Shown here in pieces: positions 1 through 9,494 of a stretch of DNA of 64,000 nucleotides. The notes below the pieces were generated by a model, which made no database searches, was not told where the DNA came from, and saw only the letters and a list, made by a program, of their open reading frames with translations. The DNA lies in assembly GCF_025717515.1 (NCBI RefSeq), contig NZ_JAJIRN010000005.1, positions 124,001 to 188,000 on the forward strand, given 5' to 3'. Origin of the DNA: Roseateles oligotrophus (lineage in GTDB: Bacteria; Pseudomonadota; Gammaproteobacteria; Burkholderiales; Burkholderiaceae_C). The position numbers and the translations under genes were made by a program. Numbering within the stretch: position 1 is the stretch's first letter; every line of letters begins with the position of its first letter.

Positions 1-1
1 T

Positions 2-409
2 GTGGCCAAGGCCGAAACCGCAAAACAGGAGCCCAAGCCGGTCGCAAAACCCGGCGAAAAGCCGGCCGAAAAGAAGGCCGTTGAACATCACCCGGATAGG
101 CCCGCGTTGCAGCAAGAGGCCGCCCGTGTGCAGTCGTTGCTGGAGGGCAAGCCCGCTCAAGCCAAGGCCGCTGACTCGGGGCTGCGCGCGATTGTTCAAG
201 TGGGCGCCTACGCCGATGCGAACGCCGCTCAGGAAGTTCGGCTGAAGGTCGAGAAGCTCGGTCTCAAAACTTATACGCAGGTGCTTGAAACGCCAGCCGG
301 CAAGCGCGTACGGGTTCGCGTTGGGCCCTTCGCCAGCAAGGAAGAGGCCGATAAGGCCGCCGCAAAATTGCGTGCCAGCGGCCTGTCGCCGGCTGTGTTG
401 ACGCTTTGA
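2..409 (+). CDS. SPOR domain protein, C-terminal part (cut by window edge)
   Basis: The 5' end lies outside the window; the GTG at position 2 is probably internal. The visible 135 residues begin with a Lys/Ala/Glu/Pro-rich linker (about 1-60). A SPOR fold of about 75 residues follows, starting near IVQVGAYADANAAQEV and containing VRVRVGPFASKEEADKA, the usual two-repeat SPOR pattern. SPOR domains bind denuded peptidoglycan at the septum, so this is probably a membrane-anchored FtsN/DedD-type division protein whose N-terminal helix is missing here. Its stop overlaps the possible TTG start of the next gene. The order SPOR-cvpA-purF is common in betaproteobacteria. The family call is firm; the exact paralogue is not. 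Confidence 0.85.
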   Translation: MAKAETAKQEPKPVAKPGEKPAEKKAVEHHPDRPALQQEAARVQSLLEGKPAQAKAADSGLRAIVQVGAYADANAAQEVRLKVEKLGLKTYTQVLETPAGKRVRVRVGPFASKEEADKAAAKLRASGLSPAVLTL

Positions 410-942
410 TTGATGCCTGGCTTGAATCGCGGTGGTCTTGTTTGAGTAACGTGACGAGTTGGCTTGACTGGGTATTGCTGGTCTTGCTGGTCGGCTCGGC
501 CTTGCTGGGGCTATGGCGAGGCCTGGTGTTCGAACTTTTGTCGATCGCCGGTTGGTTGATTGCTTACTTTGGGGCCCCGGTCTTGGCGCCGCTGGTGGAG
601 GCCTGGCTGCCGCAGCAACGTTTTGAAGCCGGTCTGCTGCATGTGCTGGGCCTGAGCTTGAGTTTCATATTGATCTTGCTGGTTTGGAGTTTGGGGGCGA
701 AGCTGGTGCGGGCCTTGCTCCATGCCACCCCCTTGAGCGTGATCGATCGTTTGGCCGGTTGTGTGTTCGGGTTTTTGCGTGGCTTGCTGGTGTGTTTGAT
801 CTTGGCGGTCTTGGTCGGCATGACGCCGGCCAAGGACTGGTCAACTTGGCAAGAGTCGCATTTGGCCTCCGGCTTGCAAAAAGTTCTGCATGAAATTCGT
901 CCGGTGCTGCCGGATGAGTTATTGAAATTGATCCCGGCCTGA
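406..942 (+). CDS. cvpA: CvpA family inner-membrane protein
   Basis: Small hydrophobic protein with about four predicted membrane segments. The core [20 protein letters not shown] followed by [12 protein letters not shown] is typical of the CvpA/colicin V production family. CvpA is found just upstream of purF in many proteobacteria and has been linked to envelope homeostasis; its molecular activity is not established. The start is uncertain. The TTG at 406 overlaps the previous stop, but TTG 442 or GTG 451 would give a protein beginning just before the first membrane segment, which fits the family better. It is 53 bp upstream of purF and probably in the same transcript. Confidence 0.88.
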   Translation: MIDAWLESRWSCLSNVTSWLDWVLLVLLVGSALLGLWRGLVFELLSIAGWLIAYFGAPVLAPLVEAWLPQQRFEAGLLHVLGLSLSFILILLVWSLGAKLVRALLHATPLSVIDRLAGCVFGFLRGLLVCLILAVLVGMTPAKDWSTWQESHLASGLQKVLHEIRPVLPDELLKLIPA

Positions 943-995
943 GCATCCGCTCGGGCCTTGAATTTTGTTCTGTCCCTTCAAGACAAGGAAATACC

Positions 996-2510
996 ATGTG
1001 CGGCATCGTCGGCGTGATCTCTCGCTCACCGGTTAATCAACTGATTTATGACGGCCTGCTGCTCTTGCAGCATCGCGGTCAAGATGCCGCCGGCATCGTC
1101 ACCATGCAAGGCAATAAATGCTTTATGCACAAGGCCCGCGGCATGGTGCGCGACGTTTTCCGCACCCGCAACATGCGTGCCCTGCCGGGCAGCATTGGCC
1201 TGGGTCAAACGCGCTATCCCACCGCCGGCAATGCCTATAACGAGGAAGAGGCGCAGCCCTTCTACGTCAATGCGCCGTTTGGTCTGGTCTTGGTCCACAA
1301 CGGCAATCTGACCAATGCGCAAAGCCTGAAGACCGAGCTGTACGACATCGACCGCCGCCACATCAACACCGAGAGCGACTCCGAAGTGTTGTTGAACGTG
1401 CTGGCCCATGAAATCGAGCAGGTGGTCCGGGATGCGCCGCTCAGCCCCGAGGGTATGTTCAAGGCCGTCGCCGCCGTGCACAAGCGCATCAAGGGTTCTT
1501 ACGCTGTGATTGCCTTGATCGCCGGCCACGGTATGTTGGCGTTCCGCGACCCCTTCGGCATTCGTCCTTTGTGCTTCGGTCAGGCGGCGGATGGCGAGTA
1601 CATGGTGGCCAGCGAGAGCGTCGCGCTCGAAGGCACCGGCTTCAAGTTGCTGCGTGACGTCGCCCCCGGCGAAGCTCTGTTCATCGACATGAGCGGCAAG
1701 CTGCACACCCAGCAATGCGCCGAGAACCCGACCCTGAACCCTTGCATGTTCGAGTTCGTCTACCTGGCGCGCCCGGACTCGGTGATGGACGGCATTTCGG
1801 TCTATCAGGCGCGCTTGAATATGGGCGAAACGCTGGCTCAGCGCTTGATCTCGACCATGCCGCCGAGCGATATCGATGTGGTGATTCCGATACCGGAATC
1901 CAGTCGACCGTCCGCCATGCAGTTGGCGCATCGGATCGGCAAGCCGTACCGCGAAGGCTTTGTGAAGAATCGCTATGTCGGCCGGACCTTCATCATGCCG
2001 GGCCAGGGTGAGCGTAAAAAATCGGTGCGTCAAAAGCTCAATGCGATCGGGCTTGAGTTCAAGAATCGCAATGTCTTGCTGGTGGACGATTCGATCGTGC
2101 GCGGCACCACCTCGAAAGAGATCGTGCAGATGGCTCGCGAGGCCGGTGCACGCAAGGTCTATCTGGCCTCCGCCGCGCCGCCGGTGCGCTACCGCAATGT
2201 CTACGGCATTGACATGCCGACCAGCGAAGAGCTGATCGCGCACAACCGCAGCAATGAAGAAATTCGCCAATTCATCGGCGCCGATGCCTTGATCTATCAA
2301 GACGTTGATGCGATGAAGCGGGTCGTCGCGGCCTTGCAGCCGGCCTTGCATGGTTTCGAGGCTTCTTGCTTTGACGGCGTTTATGTGACCGGCGACGTCA
2401 GCGCCGAGGACTTTGCCAAGCTCGAGGCGCAGCGGCGCAGCCAGGGCGAAGAAGAAGACGGCCCGGCGCGCACTCGCCTGGCTCTGCAAAGCGGAGGTGA
2501 TGGCCAATGA
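996..2510 (+). CDS. purF: Amidophosphoribosyltransferase
   Basis: First committed enzyme of de novo purine synthesis, making 5-phosphoribosylamine from PRPP and glutamine in the cytoplasm. The protein starts MCGIVGVIS, so removal of Met exposes the catalytic Cys of the class II (Ntn) glutaminase domain (about 1-230). The phosphoribosyltransferase domain follows, with its PRPP-binding motif [16 protein letters not shown] near residue 360. The 504-residue length is normal. An AAGGAAAT ribosome-binding site precedes the ATG. Its last codons overlap the start of metZ by 4 nt, indicating translational coupling. Confidence 0.98.
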   Translation: MCGIVGVISRSPVNQLIYDGLLLLQHRGQDAAGIVTMQGNKCFMHKARGMVRDVFRTRNMRALPGSIGLGQTRYPTAGNAYNEEEAQPFYVNAPFGLVLVHNGNLTNAQSLKTELYDIDRRHINTESDSEVLLNVLAHEIEQVVRDAPLSPEGMFKAVAAVHKRIKGSYAVIALIAGHGMLAFRDPFGIRPLCFGQAADGEYMVASESVALEGTGFKLLRDVAPGEALFIDMSGKLHTQQCAENPTLNPCMFEFVYLARPDSVMDGISVYQARLNMGETLAQRLISTMPPSDIDVVIPIPESSRPSAMQLAHRIGKPYREGFVKNRYVGRTFIMPGQGERKKSVRQKLNAIGLEFKNRNVLLVDDSIVRGTTSKEIVQMAREAGARKVYLASAAPPVRYRNVYGIDMPTSEELIAHNRSNEEIRQFIGADALIYQDVDAMKRVVAALQPALHGFEASCFDGVYVTGDVSAEDFAKLEAQRRSQGEEEDGPARTRLALQSGGDGQ

Positions 2511-3751
2511 GTAGCAAGGAAGAGGCCCGTCGCCTTTCTCGCGCTCAACTTCCGGACGGACTGCGGCCCGAGACCTTGGCCGTGCGCATGGCGCTGGCGC
2601 CTAGCCAGCATGGCGAGAATTCCGAAGCGCTGTTTCTGACCAGCGCCTATGTTCAACCCGATGCCGAAACTTCGGCGCAGCGCTTTGCCGCGTCGGAGGA
2701 CTTCACCTACTCGCGCACCAGCAATCCAACCGTGCGCAGCTTGGAGTTACGCCTAGCCGCAATGGAAGGCACGGAGGCCGCGATCGCCACTTCGACCGGC
2801 ATGAGCGCCATCCTCCTGCTCTGCATGGGGCTGCTCAAGGCGGGCGACCATGTGGTCTGCTCGCGCTCGGTGTTCGGCTCGACGATCAATCTGTTCGCCA
2901 AAGAATTCGGCAAGTTCGGTGTCGAGACCAGCTTTGTTTCGCAAACCGATCTGCAGGAATGGCGCGAGGCCATCCGGCCGACCACGCGCATCTTCTTCGC
3001 CGAAACGCCGACCAATCCGCTCACCGAGATCTGCGACATCCGCGCGCTGGCCGATATGGCGCATGAGTCCGGCGCCTTGCTGGTGGTCGACAACACCTAT
3101 TCCACGCCCGCCTTGCAGCAGCCGGCCAAGCTCGGTGCCGATCTGGTCATGCATTCGGCGACCAAATACATGGACGGGCAAGGTCGGGTGATGGCGGGAG
3201 CTTTGTGCGGCCCTAGCCATTTGATCAAGGATGTTTTCGGCCCGGTCCTGCGCACCGTCGGCATGACGCTGGCGCCCTTCAATGCCTGGGTGATTCTCAA
3301 AGGCCTCGAGACCTTGAGCCTGCGCATGAAGGCGCAGAGCGAGCAGGCGCTGGCCGTGGCGCGCTGGCTGGAGGCGCGTCCCGAAGTGGCCCGTGTCTAT
3401 TGCCCGTCACTGCCTTCGCACCCTCAGCATGAGTTGGCAATGCGCCAGCAGTCGGGGCAGGGCGGGGCGGTGCTGTCGTTCGAACTGCGTGCGCCAACGC
3501 CCGAGGCGGCGCGTGCGGCAGCGTTTCACGTCATCGACAGCACGCGTGTGCTCAGCATCGCCACCAATCTGGGCGACACCAAATCCATCATCACGCATCC
3601 AGCCACGACCTCGCATGGTCGTCTCAGCGAAGCCCAGCGCCAAGCCGCCGGCATCAGCCAAGGCCTGATTCGTCTGGCCGTCGGGCTGGAGCATGTTGAT
3701 GACATCACCGACGACCTGCTGCGCGGACTTTCTACCTTGCCATCCCTATGA
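2507..3751 (+). CDS. metZ: O-succinylhomoserine sulfhydrylase
   Basis: PLP enzyme of the Cys/Met metabolism family (fold type I) that makes homocysteine directly from an acylated homoserine and sulfide. The PLP lysine is in [12 protein letters not shown] (Lys about 220). Upstream motifs [12 protein letters not shown] and [11 protein letters not shown] are family hallmarks. At 414 residues it matches MetZ of betaproteobacteria better than MetB or MetC, and the purF-metZ order supports this. Specificity for succinyl rather than acetyl homoserine cannot be read from sequence alone. Overlaps of 4 nt with purF and with gltX suggest one operon. Confidence 0.92.
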   Translation: MSSKEEARRLSRAQLPDGLRPETLAVRMALAPSQHGENSEALFLTSAYVQPDAETSAQRFAASEDFTYSRTSNPTVRSLELRLAAMEGTEAAIATSTGMSAILLLCMGLLKAGDHVVCSRSVFGSTINLFAKEFGKFGVETSFVSQTDLQEWREAIRPTTRIFFAETPTNPLTEICDIRALADMAHESGALLVVDNTYSTPALQQPAKLGADLVMHSATKYMDGQGRVMAGALCGPSHLIKDVFGPVLRTVGMTLAPFNAWVILKGLETLSLRMKAQSEQALAVARWLEARPEVARVYCPSLPSHPQHELAMRQQSGQGGAVLSFELRAPTPEAARAAAFHVIDSTRVLSIATNLGDTKSIITHPATTSHGRLSEAQRQAAGISQGLIRLAVGLEHVDDITDDLLRGLSTLPSL

Positions 3752-5151
3752 GTCAGAACCCAACTACCCCCGTCCGCACCCGTATCGCGCCTTCGCCCAC
3801 CGGCTTCCTGCATCTGGGTACCGCCCGTACGGCCTTGTTCTCCTGGGCTTATGCGCGCCACTTTGGCGGCAAGTTTGTGCTTCGAATTGAAGACACCGAC
3901 GTTGCCCGCTCGACCCAGGACTCGGTCGAACAAATCTTGGCTTCGATGAATTGGTTGGGCCTGGACTATGACGAGGGTCCGATATATCAAATGCAACGCC
4001 TGGAGCGATACAGCGCCGTTGTTGAACAACTGATCAATGAAGGCAAGGCCTACCGCTGCTACTGCTCGCCGGCCGAGTTGGACGAGATGCGCGAAGCGCA
4101 GCGTGCGCGCGGTGAAAAGACTCACTACGACCGCCGTTGGCGGCCGGAGCCGGGCAAGGTCTTGCCGGCTGCCCCCGAAGGCGTGCAGCCGGTCGTGCGT
4201 TTCAAGAATCCGCTCGAGGGTGATGTGACTTGGGTCGATGTGGTCAAGGGTTCGATCACCATCAATAACCGCGAGATCGATGACCTGATCATCGTTCGGC
4301 CGGATGGCGTGCCGACCTATAACTTCTGCGTGGTGGTGGACGACTGGGATATGGCGATCAGCCATGTCTTCCGCGGTGATGAGCATGTCAACAACACGCC
4401 TTGGCAGATCAATATCTTCAACGCGCTTGGCGCACCCTTGCCGCAGTTTGGCCATGTGCCGGTGATTCTGGGTGATGACGGTCAAAAGCTGTCCAAGCGC
4501 CGCGGCGCGGTCAGCGTGACCGCCTATGAAGAAGCCGGCTATTTGCCCGAGGCGATGTTGAACTATCTGTCGCGCCTGGGCTGGAGCCATGGGGATGAAG
4601 AGCTGTTCTCGCGCGAGCAATTGGTGGCCTGGTTTGATGGCTCGCACCTGAGCAAGAGCCCGGCGCAATGGGATCCGGCCAAGCTGGAGTGGGTCAATAG
4701 TCAGTACATCAAGCAAGCCGATGATGAGCGACTGGCTGTTCTTGTTGCTGCCCAGTTAGTCAAGCGAGGCTTGAAAGTCGATGCGGCGACCTTGGTGCCG
4801 ATGTGTGCGCTGTTCAAGGATCGTTGCGCGACAACGGTCGCCCTGACGGATTGGCTGAGCATGTACTTCGCGCCGGTGGCAGCATCAGCGGAAGACTTGG
4901 CGGCGCATGTGACCGAGGCGGTCAAGCCGGCTCTGCAAACCCTGGCCGCGAAGCTTAGCGAGGCGGAATGGAACAAGGTCGGTATTGCCGCCGCGATCAA
5001 GGAAACCATCACCGCCCATGGCATCAAGATGCCTTTGCTGGCCATGCCGGTGCGTGCTTTGGTGTGCGGACGGGTGCAAACACCGAGTGTCGACGCCGTG
5101 TTGGCATTGTTTCCAAAAGAAATTGTGATCGAACGCTTGCGCAATACATGA
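3748..5151 (+). CDS. gltX: Glutamyl-tRNA synthetase
   Basis: Class I aminoacyl-tRNA synthetase charging tRNA-Glu. The HIGH-type signature lies in PSPTGFLHLGTART (residues about 12-25) and the KMSKS-type loop in DDGQKLSKRRGAVSV (about 243-257). The anticodon-binding helical domain fills the C-terminal third. At 467 residues it is a normal bacterial GltX. The ATG overlaps the metZ stop. Directly downstream are two tRNA-Glu genes, so enzyme and substrate are neighbours; a candidate tRNA promoter falls inside the last codons of this gene. Confidence 0.97.
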   Translation: MSQNPTTPVRTRIAPSPTGFLHLGTARTALFSWAYARHFGGKFVLRIEDTDVARSTQDSVEQILASMNWLGLDYDEGPIYQMQRLERYSAVVEQLINEGKAYRCYCSPAELDEMREAQRARGEKTHYDRRWRPEPGKVLPAAPEGVQPVVRFKNPLEGDVTWVDVVKGSITINNREIDDLIIVRPDGVPTYNFCVVVDDWDMAISHVFRGDEHVNNTPWQINIFNALGAPLPQFGHVPVILGDDGQKLSKRRGAVSVTAYEEAGYLPEAMLNYLSRLGWSHGDEELFSREQLVAWFDGSHLSKSPAQWDPAKLEWVNSQYIKQADDERLAVLVAAQLVKRGLKVDAATLVPMCALFKDRCATTVALTDWLSMYFAPVAASAEDLAAHVTEAVKPALQTLAAKLSEAEWNKVGIAAAIKETITAHGIKMPLLAMPVRALVCGRVQTPSVDAVLALFPKEIVIERLRNT

Positions 5152-5166
5152 AATCCGTACTACAAT
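5137..5166 (+). promoter_or_regulatory. Candidate promoter of first tRNA unit
   Basis: TTGCGC (5137-5142), an 18-bp spacer and TACAAT (5161-5166) form a plausible sigma-70 promoter overlapping the end of gltX. Initiation near 5173 would start the transcript just before the half-stem at 5176-5188 that can pair beyond tRNA-Ala. No equally good promoter is seen before the second unit. Inference only. Confidence 0.45.
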
Positions 5167-5231
5167 CTACGTCTTGCTTGAACAGCGCAAAACAACAAGG
5201 TTGGGCGAATAGCCGGGCTTTGTGGTTTTAA

Positions 5232-5307
<76 letters not shown>

Positions 5308-5398
5308 AATTTTAGTAGTAGAATATTAATAGCAAGAAATATTAATATAATTTGGTTGGCGCGCGGTTCAAGAAAGTAGAAGCAAGAAAGAAGGATTA

Positions 5399-5474
5399 GT
5401 CCCCTTCGTCTAGAGGCCTAGGACACCACCCTTTCACGGTGACTACAGGGGTTCGAATCCCCTAGGGGACGCCA
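5399..5474 (+). tRNA. tRNA-Glu (TTC), copy 1
   Basis: 76-nt cloverleaf ending in encoded CCA. Acceptor GTCCCCT pairs with AGGGGAC. The anticodon loop CTTTCAC gives TTC, and the T arm contains GGGTTCGAATCCC. Sequence is very close to proteobacterial tRNA-Glu. Confidence 0.98.
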
Positions 5475-5556
5475 AGTTTTACAAAGCTTGGCAGTTGTTG
5501 AATATTTTAAACAACTGCAAATTTGTTGAGTATATATGTGATAAACTTATATGCAT

Positions 5557-5633
5557 GGAGTGGTAGTTCAGTTGGTTAGAATACCGGCCTGTCACGCCGG
5601 GGGTCGCGGGTTCGAGTCCCGTCCACTCCGCCA
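5557..5633 (+). tRNA. tRNA-Asp (GTC), copy 1
   Basis: 77-nt cloverleaf with encoded CCA. Acceptor GGAGTGG pairs with CCACTCC. Anticodon GTC lies in CCTGTCACG and the T arm contains GGGTTCGAGTCCC. It is the last tRNA of the first unit. Confidence 0.98.
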
Positions 5634-5707
5634 ATATTATGACGTTCAGCAATATGCTGAATTGGTTTTTTAAGCAGTTATTTATAACTTGCTGGGTTTT
5701 GCCAGAG

Positions 5708-5736
5708 GCGGCCAAGAAATTGGCCGCTTGCTTTTG
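5708..5736 (+). terminator. Terminator after tRNA unit 1
   Basis: Perfect 8-bp stem GCGGCCAA (5708-5715) with TTGGCCGC (5720-5727) closed by a GAAA tetraloop, then TTGCTTTT. This looks like an intrinsic terminator between the two tRNA units; readthrough into unit 2 is possible because its T-tract is interrupted. Confidence 0.75.
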
Positions 5737-5787
5737 AGAGTTTCATGATTGAGTAATCAAGCTTGAACAGCGCGATGCCCGGAATTT

Positions 5788-5863
<76 letters not shown>

Positions 5864-5921
5864 TTGACTTTAGAGTTGATGTTTGGCGCGCGGTTCAAGT
5901 TGTTTTTAAATAGAAGGTTTA

Positions 5922-5997
5922 GTCCCCTTCGTCTAGAGGCCTAGGACACCACCCTTTCACGGTGACTACAGGGGTTCGAATCCCCTAGGGGACGCCA
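5922..5997 (+). tRNA. tRNA-Glu (TTC), copy 2
   Basis: Identical to the 5399-5474 copy over all 76 nt, with anticodon TTC and encoded CCA. Confidence 0.98.
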
Positions 5998-6074
5998 AGT
6001 TTGACAATGCTTGGTATTCATCGGATAGATGAATACAAATTTTGTTCGGTGCAGTGAAGTGATTCATTGCATTT

Positions 6075-6151
6075 GGAGTGGTAGTTCAGTTGGTTAGAAT
6101 ACCGGCCTGTCACGCCGGGGGTCGCGGGTTCGAGTCCCGTCCACTCCGCCA
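6075..6151 (+). tRNA. tRNA-Asp (GTC), copy 2
   Basis: Identical to the 5557-5633 copy over all 77 nt, with anticodon GTC and encoded CCA. A strong terminator begins 6 nt downstream. Confidence 0.98.
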
Positions 6152-6156
6152 ATATT

Positions 6157-6192
6157 AAAAGCCCCGAGAACGCGAGTTATCGGGGCTTTTTC
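6157..6192 (+). terminator. Terminator of tRNA cluster
   Basis: AAAAGCCCCGA (6157-6167) pairs perfectly with TCGGGGCTTTT (6180-6190) and runs into a T-tract. A classic intrinsic terminator; the A-rich left arm could also serve the minus strand (lexA side). Confidence 0.92.
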
Positions 6193-6322
6193 TTGTGCGC
6201 CTTGAAATCAACCTTGGTAGATACCTATTATTACCTCGCCATGCAGCGTAACTTGCTCAGGCAAGGTTTACTCCTTCGTTAAGTCGAGTTTGTATGGAGT
6301 GCAAACTCGGGGCGAAAACTAC

Positions 6323-7057
6323 TCAAAGAAACATCTGGTTTCTGATCAAACCAACCGCCAGGCCCTCAAGTGTGAAGTTCTCGTCGCCTGACTTGATCAG
6401 AATAGGCTCGAACTCGGGATTCTCCGGCAAGAGTTCGATCCCGCTGCGACTACGCTTGAATCGCTTGACCGTCACCTCATCTCCAATCCGGGCAACCACA
6501 ATCTGCCCATTGCTGGCCTCGCTGGTTCTTTTTACGGCCAGCAAATCGCCGTCCATGATGCCAATGTCCTTCATGCTCATGCCGCGGACCTTGAGCAGAA
6601 AATCAGGTTGACGAGCGAACATATTTGCCTCGACGGTATAACTTTGCTCGATATGTTCCTCCGCCAGGATGGGGTGCCCTGCCGCCACCCGGCCGACCAA
6701 AGGCAAGGTCAGTTGCGCCAGACTCGCGAGTGGGAGGCTGAATTGTTTGCCGAGTTGTTTGGCAAGAGAAGCCGAAGTTTGCTTGGCCTCATGAACCTCA
6801 CGCGCATCGCGGGCCTCATTCAAGGCGCGCAATGTGTCAGACTTCAGCCTGATACCTCTCGAGGTGCCGCCGACCAATTCGATCACACCCTTGCGTGCCA
6901 AGGCTTGCAAATGTTCTTCGGCAGCATTGGCTGAGCGGAATCCAAGTTCTCGGGCGATTTCTGCGCGAGTTGGTGGTGCTCCTGTTTGCTCAACGGCCTT
7001 GCGCACCAAGTCGAGAATTTGCTGCTGGCGGGCGGTGAGTTTGGGGCTGACATCCAT
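6323..7057 (-). CDS. lexA: LexA repressor
   Basis: SOS-response repressor and autoprotease. The N-terminal winged helix (about 1-70) includes [12 protein letters not shown] and the recognition region [20 protein letters not shown]. The self-cleavage site is Ala126-Gly127 in GRVAAGHP. The catalytic dyad is Ser161 (RGMSMKDIG) and Lys198 (VTVKRF). At 244 residues it is longer than the about 200-residue E. coli protein because the linker before the cleavage site (about 71-120) is extended. Two SOS-box-like sites lie 22 and 41 nt upstream of the start, indicating autoregulation. The stretch 6193-6322 downstream holds only a small inverted repeat (6286-6292 with 6302-6308). Confidence 0.97.
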   Translation of the reverse strand: MDVSPKLTARQQQILDLVRKAVEQTGAPPTRAEIARELGFRSANAAEEHLQALARKGVIELVGGTSRGIRLKSDTLRALNEARDAREVHEAKQTSASLAKQLGKQFSLPLASLAQLTLPLVGRVAAGHPILAEEHIEQSYTVEANMFARQPDFLLKVRGMSMKDIGIMDGDLLAVKRTSEASNGQIVVARIGDEVTVKRFKRSRSGIELLPENPEFEPILIKSGDENFTLEGLAVGLIRNQMFL

Positions 7058-7078
7058 GGCTTATCCTCTATTGCTTGA

Positions 7079-7094
7079 CTGAACGTTTATCCAG
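7079..7094 (-). promoter_or_regulatory. Distal-from-ATG-order SOS box 1 (nearest lexA start)
   Basis: CTGAACGTTTATCCAG has the CTG-N10-CAG form of a gammaproteobacterial-type LexA box and sits 22 nt upstream of the lexA start. It departs from CTGT-N8-ACAG at two positions. Confidence 0.65.
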
Positions 7095-7097
7095 TAA

Positions 7098-7113
7098 CTG
7101 TATTTTCATCCAG
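7098..7113 (-). promoter_or_regulatory. SOS box 2 in lexA/asparaginase intergenic region
   Basis: CTGTATTTTCATCCAG matches CTGT-N8-ACAG except for one base. It lies 19 bp from the first box, recalling the paired operators of E. coli lexA. Because it is only 12 nt from the divergent asparaginase start it may also affect that gene. Confidence 0.75.
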
Positions 7114-7124
7114 GTTGACGAAAA

Positions 7125-8099
7125 TTGCAAAACACAAATGAATCTATTCGAATCTTGAGCGCGCCAAACAGCGCGGACTTGGTGGTCATTCTGGGCACCG
7201 GCGGCACGATTGCCGGCACCGCTGAGGAAGCGACGGACAACGTTGGCTATCGTGCCGCGCAACTCGGTGTCGCGCAGTTGCTGCAAGCGATTCCGCCGCT
7301 CGGAGCGCGTCGGCTTGAAACCGAACAAGTGGCGCAACTCGATAGCAAGGACATGGACTTTGCGACCTGGCGCCAACTTGCCGGACGCGTGGCTGCTCAT
7401 TTGGCCAGACCCGAAGTCGCCGGCATCGTGATCACGCATGGCACCGACACGCTGGAGGAGACGGCCTACTTTTTGCAGCGAGTGCTGGCGCCGACAAAGC
7501 CGGTTGTGTTGACCGCGGCGATGCGGCCCGCCACGGCCCTGCAAACGGACGGACCACAAAATCTGTTGGACGCCGTCAATGTGGCGAGTGATGCGGCTGC
7601 CAGCGGCGTGTTGGTCGTCTTTGCCGGGGTGGTGCATTCCGCCGAGCAGGTGCGCAAGGTGCACAGCTACCGGGTGGATGCCTTCGCCTCCGTGGACGGA
7701 GCAAGGCTGGCGGTGGTGGAGGAGGGGATGATCCGTTGGTTGGCTGCGCCCGGTTCACGCCCCGCTGGCATGGGTCTGACTTTGCTGGATCGGCCGCTGG
7801 GGCAGTGGCCGCGGGTGCACATCGTGATGAATTACGTCGGCGCCGACGCTGCGGTGGTCGACGCCCTATTGAGCCAAGGCGTCGACGGTTTGGTGCTTGC
7901 CGGCACCGGCAATGGCAGTTTGTCGCAGGGTCTGGAGTCCGCATTGCGTGCCGCCCAGTCGCAAGGCGTGGCGGTGCTGCGTAGCACGCGCTGCGATGCC
8001 GGCCCCGTGACCGAATCGGCCGAGGCATTGCCCAGCGCCGGCGCCTTGAGCCCGGTCAAGGCGCGGGTCGAGTTGCTGTTGAAACTACTGGCGGCGTAA
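7125..8099 (+). CDS. L-asparaginase family protein
   Basis: Type I/II asparaginase fold hydrolysing L-asparagine to aspartate and ammonia. The first catalytic Thr lies in VVILGTGGTIAGTAEEA (residues about 19-35). The second Thr-Asp pair is in VITHGTDTLEETAYFL. No signal peptide is visible, so a cytoplasmic enzyme is likely. The length (324) fits the family. The start is ambiguous: TTG 7125 is the longest frame and TTG 7155 would also precede the conserved core. It diverges from lexA, and its start is next to the second SOS box. Substrate preference (Asn versus Gln) cannot be determined here. Confidence 0.9.
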   Translation: MQNTNESIRILSAPNSADLVVILGTGGTIAGTAEEATDNVGYRAAQLGVAQLLQAIPPLGARRLETEQVAQLDSKDMDFATWRQLAGRVAAHLARPEVAGIVITHGTDTLEETAYFLQRVLAPTKPVVLTAAMRPATALQTDGPQNLLDAVNVASDAAASGVLVVFAGVVHSAEQVRKVHSYRVDAFASVDGARLAVVEEGMIRWLAAPGSRPAGMGLTLLDRPLGQWPRVHIVMNYVGADAAVVDALLSQGVDGLVLAGTGNGSLSQGLESALRAAQSQGVAVLRSTRCDAGPVTESAEALPSAGALSPVKARVELLLKLLAA

Positions 8100-8127
8100 G
8101 CGTAGCCGCCTTTTGTCTTTCTGACCC

Positions 8128-8553
8128 TTAGACCAGGGTCAAGGTCACATCGATATTGCCGCGGGTGGCGTTCGAGTAGGGGCAGACCTGATGGGCGGCT
8201 TGCACCAGTTGCTCGGCCGCCGCGCGCTCCATGCCAGGGATGCTGATATTCAGCGCCACCTGGATGCCGAAGCCCGCGGGGATCGGGCCGATGCTTACAT
8301 CGGCCGTGATGGACAAGTCATCCGGCAGCGCCAGTTTTGTCTTGCCGGCCACCGCCTTCATCGCACCGATGAAGCAGGCGGAATAGCCCGCCGCAAACAG
8401 TTGCTCGGGGTTGGTGCCGGGGCCGCCGGCGCCGCCCAATTCCTTGGGCGTTGACAAGGTGACGCTGAGGGCGCCGTCGGGGGTGGCCGACTTGCCTTCG
8501 CGGCCGCCGGTCGAAGTGGCGTGGGCGGTGTAGAGAACTTTATCGAGAGCCAT
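8128..8553 (-). CDS. ohr: Organic hydroperoxide resistance protein
   Basis: Thiol peroxidase of the Ohr/OsmC family that reduces organic and lipid hydroperoxides. The reactive Cys60 is in [14 protein letters not shown] and the resolving Cys124 is in [12 protein letters not shown]. The N-terminus [20 protein letters not shown] is typical of Ohr proper, giving 141 residues from the ATG at 8553. An upstream ATG at 8571 overlaps the ohrR stop and could serve as a coupled start. The gene directly follows its regulator ohrR on the same strand. Confidence 0.96.
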   Translation of the reverse strand: MALDKVLYTAHATSTGGREGKSATPDGALSVTLSTPKELGGAGGPGTNPEQLFAAGYSACFIGAMKAVAGKTKLALPDDLSITADVSIGPIPAGFGIQVALNISIPGMERAAAEQLVQAAHQVCPYSNATRGNIDVTLTLV

Positions 8554-8567
8554 TTTTGGGTCTTTCT

Positions 8568-9062
8568 TCATGGGTTGGTGGGAAGGTCGGTCGTCAAACT
8601 GAGCTGCTCGCGCAGTTGATGTAGTCGCTGTGTCAGCGAATGGATTTCTTCCATAGAGCAGGCGGTCGCACAGGCGATCTGTGGCGGAATCTTGCGAGCC
8701 TCTTCACGCAGCGCTTGACCCGCTGCGCTCAGGAAAATGTCAACCCGGCGTTCGTCATCGGCGGCGCGGCGCCGGCTGATCAAGGCGTTAGCCTCCAGGC
8801 GTTTGAGCAGCGGCGTCAAGGTGCCGGAGTCGAGCGACAAGCGCTGGCCCAGGCTGGAAACACTGACGCCGTCCTGCTCCCACAACAGCAACATCACCAA
8901 ATACTGCGGGTAAGTCAGGCCCAGCGCCGCAAGCAAGGGTTTGTATTGCTTGGTCATGGCCAAAGAACTGGCATAAAGCGCAAAGCAGAGTTGCCGATCC
9001 AGACGCAGCCATTCGTCGGGGGCTGAGGGCGTGGGTTTTGGGCTTGATTTGCGAGTTCGCAT
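8568..9062 (-). CDS. ohrR: OhrR, MarR-family peroxide-sensing repressor
   Basis: Winged-helix MarR protein of 164 residues. The N-terminal [16 protein letters not shown] places a reactive Cys (Cys26) exactly where OhrR proteins sense organic hydroperoxide. The DNA-binding wing includes [16 protein letters not shown] and [15 protein letters not shown]. Two further cysteines near the C-terminus ([11 protein letters not shown]) could be the disulfide partner of two-Cys OhrR types. The gene is immediately upstream of ohr, and a palindromic operator lies at 9081-9091, so repression of the ohrR-ohr operon and possibly of the divergent DUF1304 gene is expected. Confidence 0.95.
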   Translation of the reverse strand: MRTRKSSPKPTPSAPDEWLRLDRQLCFALYASSLAMTKQYKPLLAALGLTYPQYLVMLLLWEQDGVSVSSLGQRLSLDSGTLTPLLKRLEANALISRRRAADDERRVDIFLSAAGQALREEARKIPPQIACATACSMEEIHSLTQRLHQLREQLSLTTDLPTNP

Positions 9063-9080
9063 GGGCTGAAGTATGGCTCA

Positions 9081-9091
9081 CAATTAAATTG
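9081..9091. promoter_or_regulatory. Candidate OhrR operator
   Basis: CAATTAAATTG is a perfect palindrome about the central base, flanked by A/T, in the 71-bp gap between divergent ohrR and the DUF1304 gene. It resembles the AT-rich palindromes bound by OhrR. A nearby ACACAAT may be a second half-site. Confidence 0.6.
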
Positions 9092-9133
9092 CACACAATC
9101 AATGTGGCTATTTTAGTGATGGAGGAAGACTCA

Positions 9134-9493
9134 ATGACGATGATCGCCAATGCATTGCTGGCCCTGGTGGCCGCCTTGCACATCTACTTTCTGGTGTTGG
9201 AGATGTTTTTGTGGACCAAGCCCTTGGGGCTCAAAACCTTCCGCTTGACGCCGGAGTTTGCCCAGGCCAGCAAGGCGCTGGCCGCCAACCAGGGGCTCTA
9301 TAACGGTTTCCTGGCCGCGGGCCTGCTCTGGGGTTTGAGCCAAGGCGTGGCGGGCCAGGCGGTGCAGCTGTTCTTCTTGGGCTGCGTGGTGGTGGCGGGC
9401 CTTTTTGGCGCCGCCACCGTTAGCCGCAAGATTGCTTTTATCCAGGCGCTGCCGGCCGCTTTGGGAATGGCGGCCGTGCTGCTGAGTGCCTGA
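9134..9493 (+). CDS. DUF1304 small membrane protein
   Basis: 119-residue protein with four predicted membrane helices, beginning MTMIANALLALVAALHIYF. It has the DUF1304 pattern HIYFLVLEMFLWT and the conserved NQGLYNGFLAAGL. Function of the family is unknown. The start at 9134 is chosen because GGAGGAAG precedes it at about 9120-9127; the longer frame from 9038 lacks membrane-protein character at its N-terminus. It diverges from ohrR-ohr and may share the OhrR operator, suggesting a link to oxidative or membrane stress (inference). Confidence 0.88.
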   Translation: MTMIANALLALVAALHIYFLVLEMFLWTKPLGLKTFRLTPEFAQASKALAANQGLYNGFLAAGLLWGLSQGVAGQAVQLFFLGCVVVAGLFGAATVSRKIAFIQALPAALGMAAVLLSA

Positions 9494-9494
9494 C

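Noticed and set aside
1026-2507. Long open frame antisense to purF (493 codons)
   Set aside because: It mirrors the purF codon pattern in high-GC DNA, has no domain and would oppose a certain gene.
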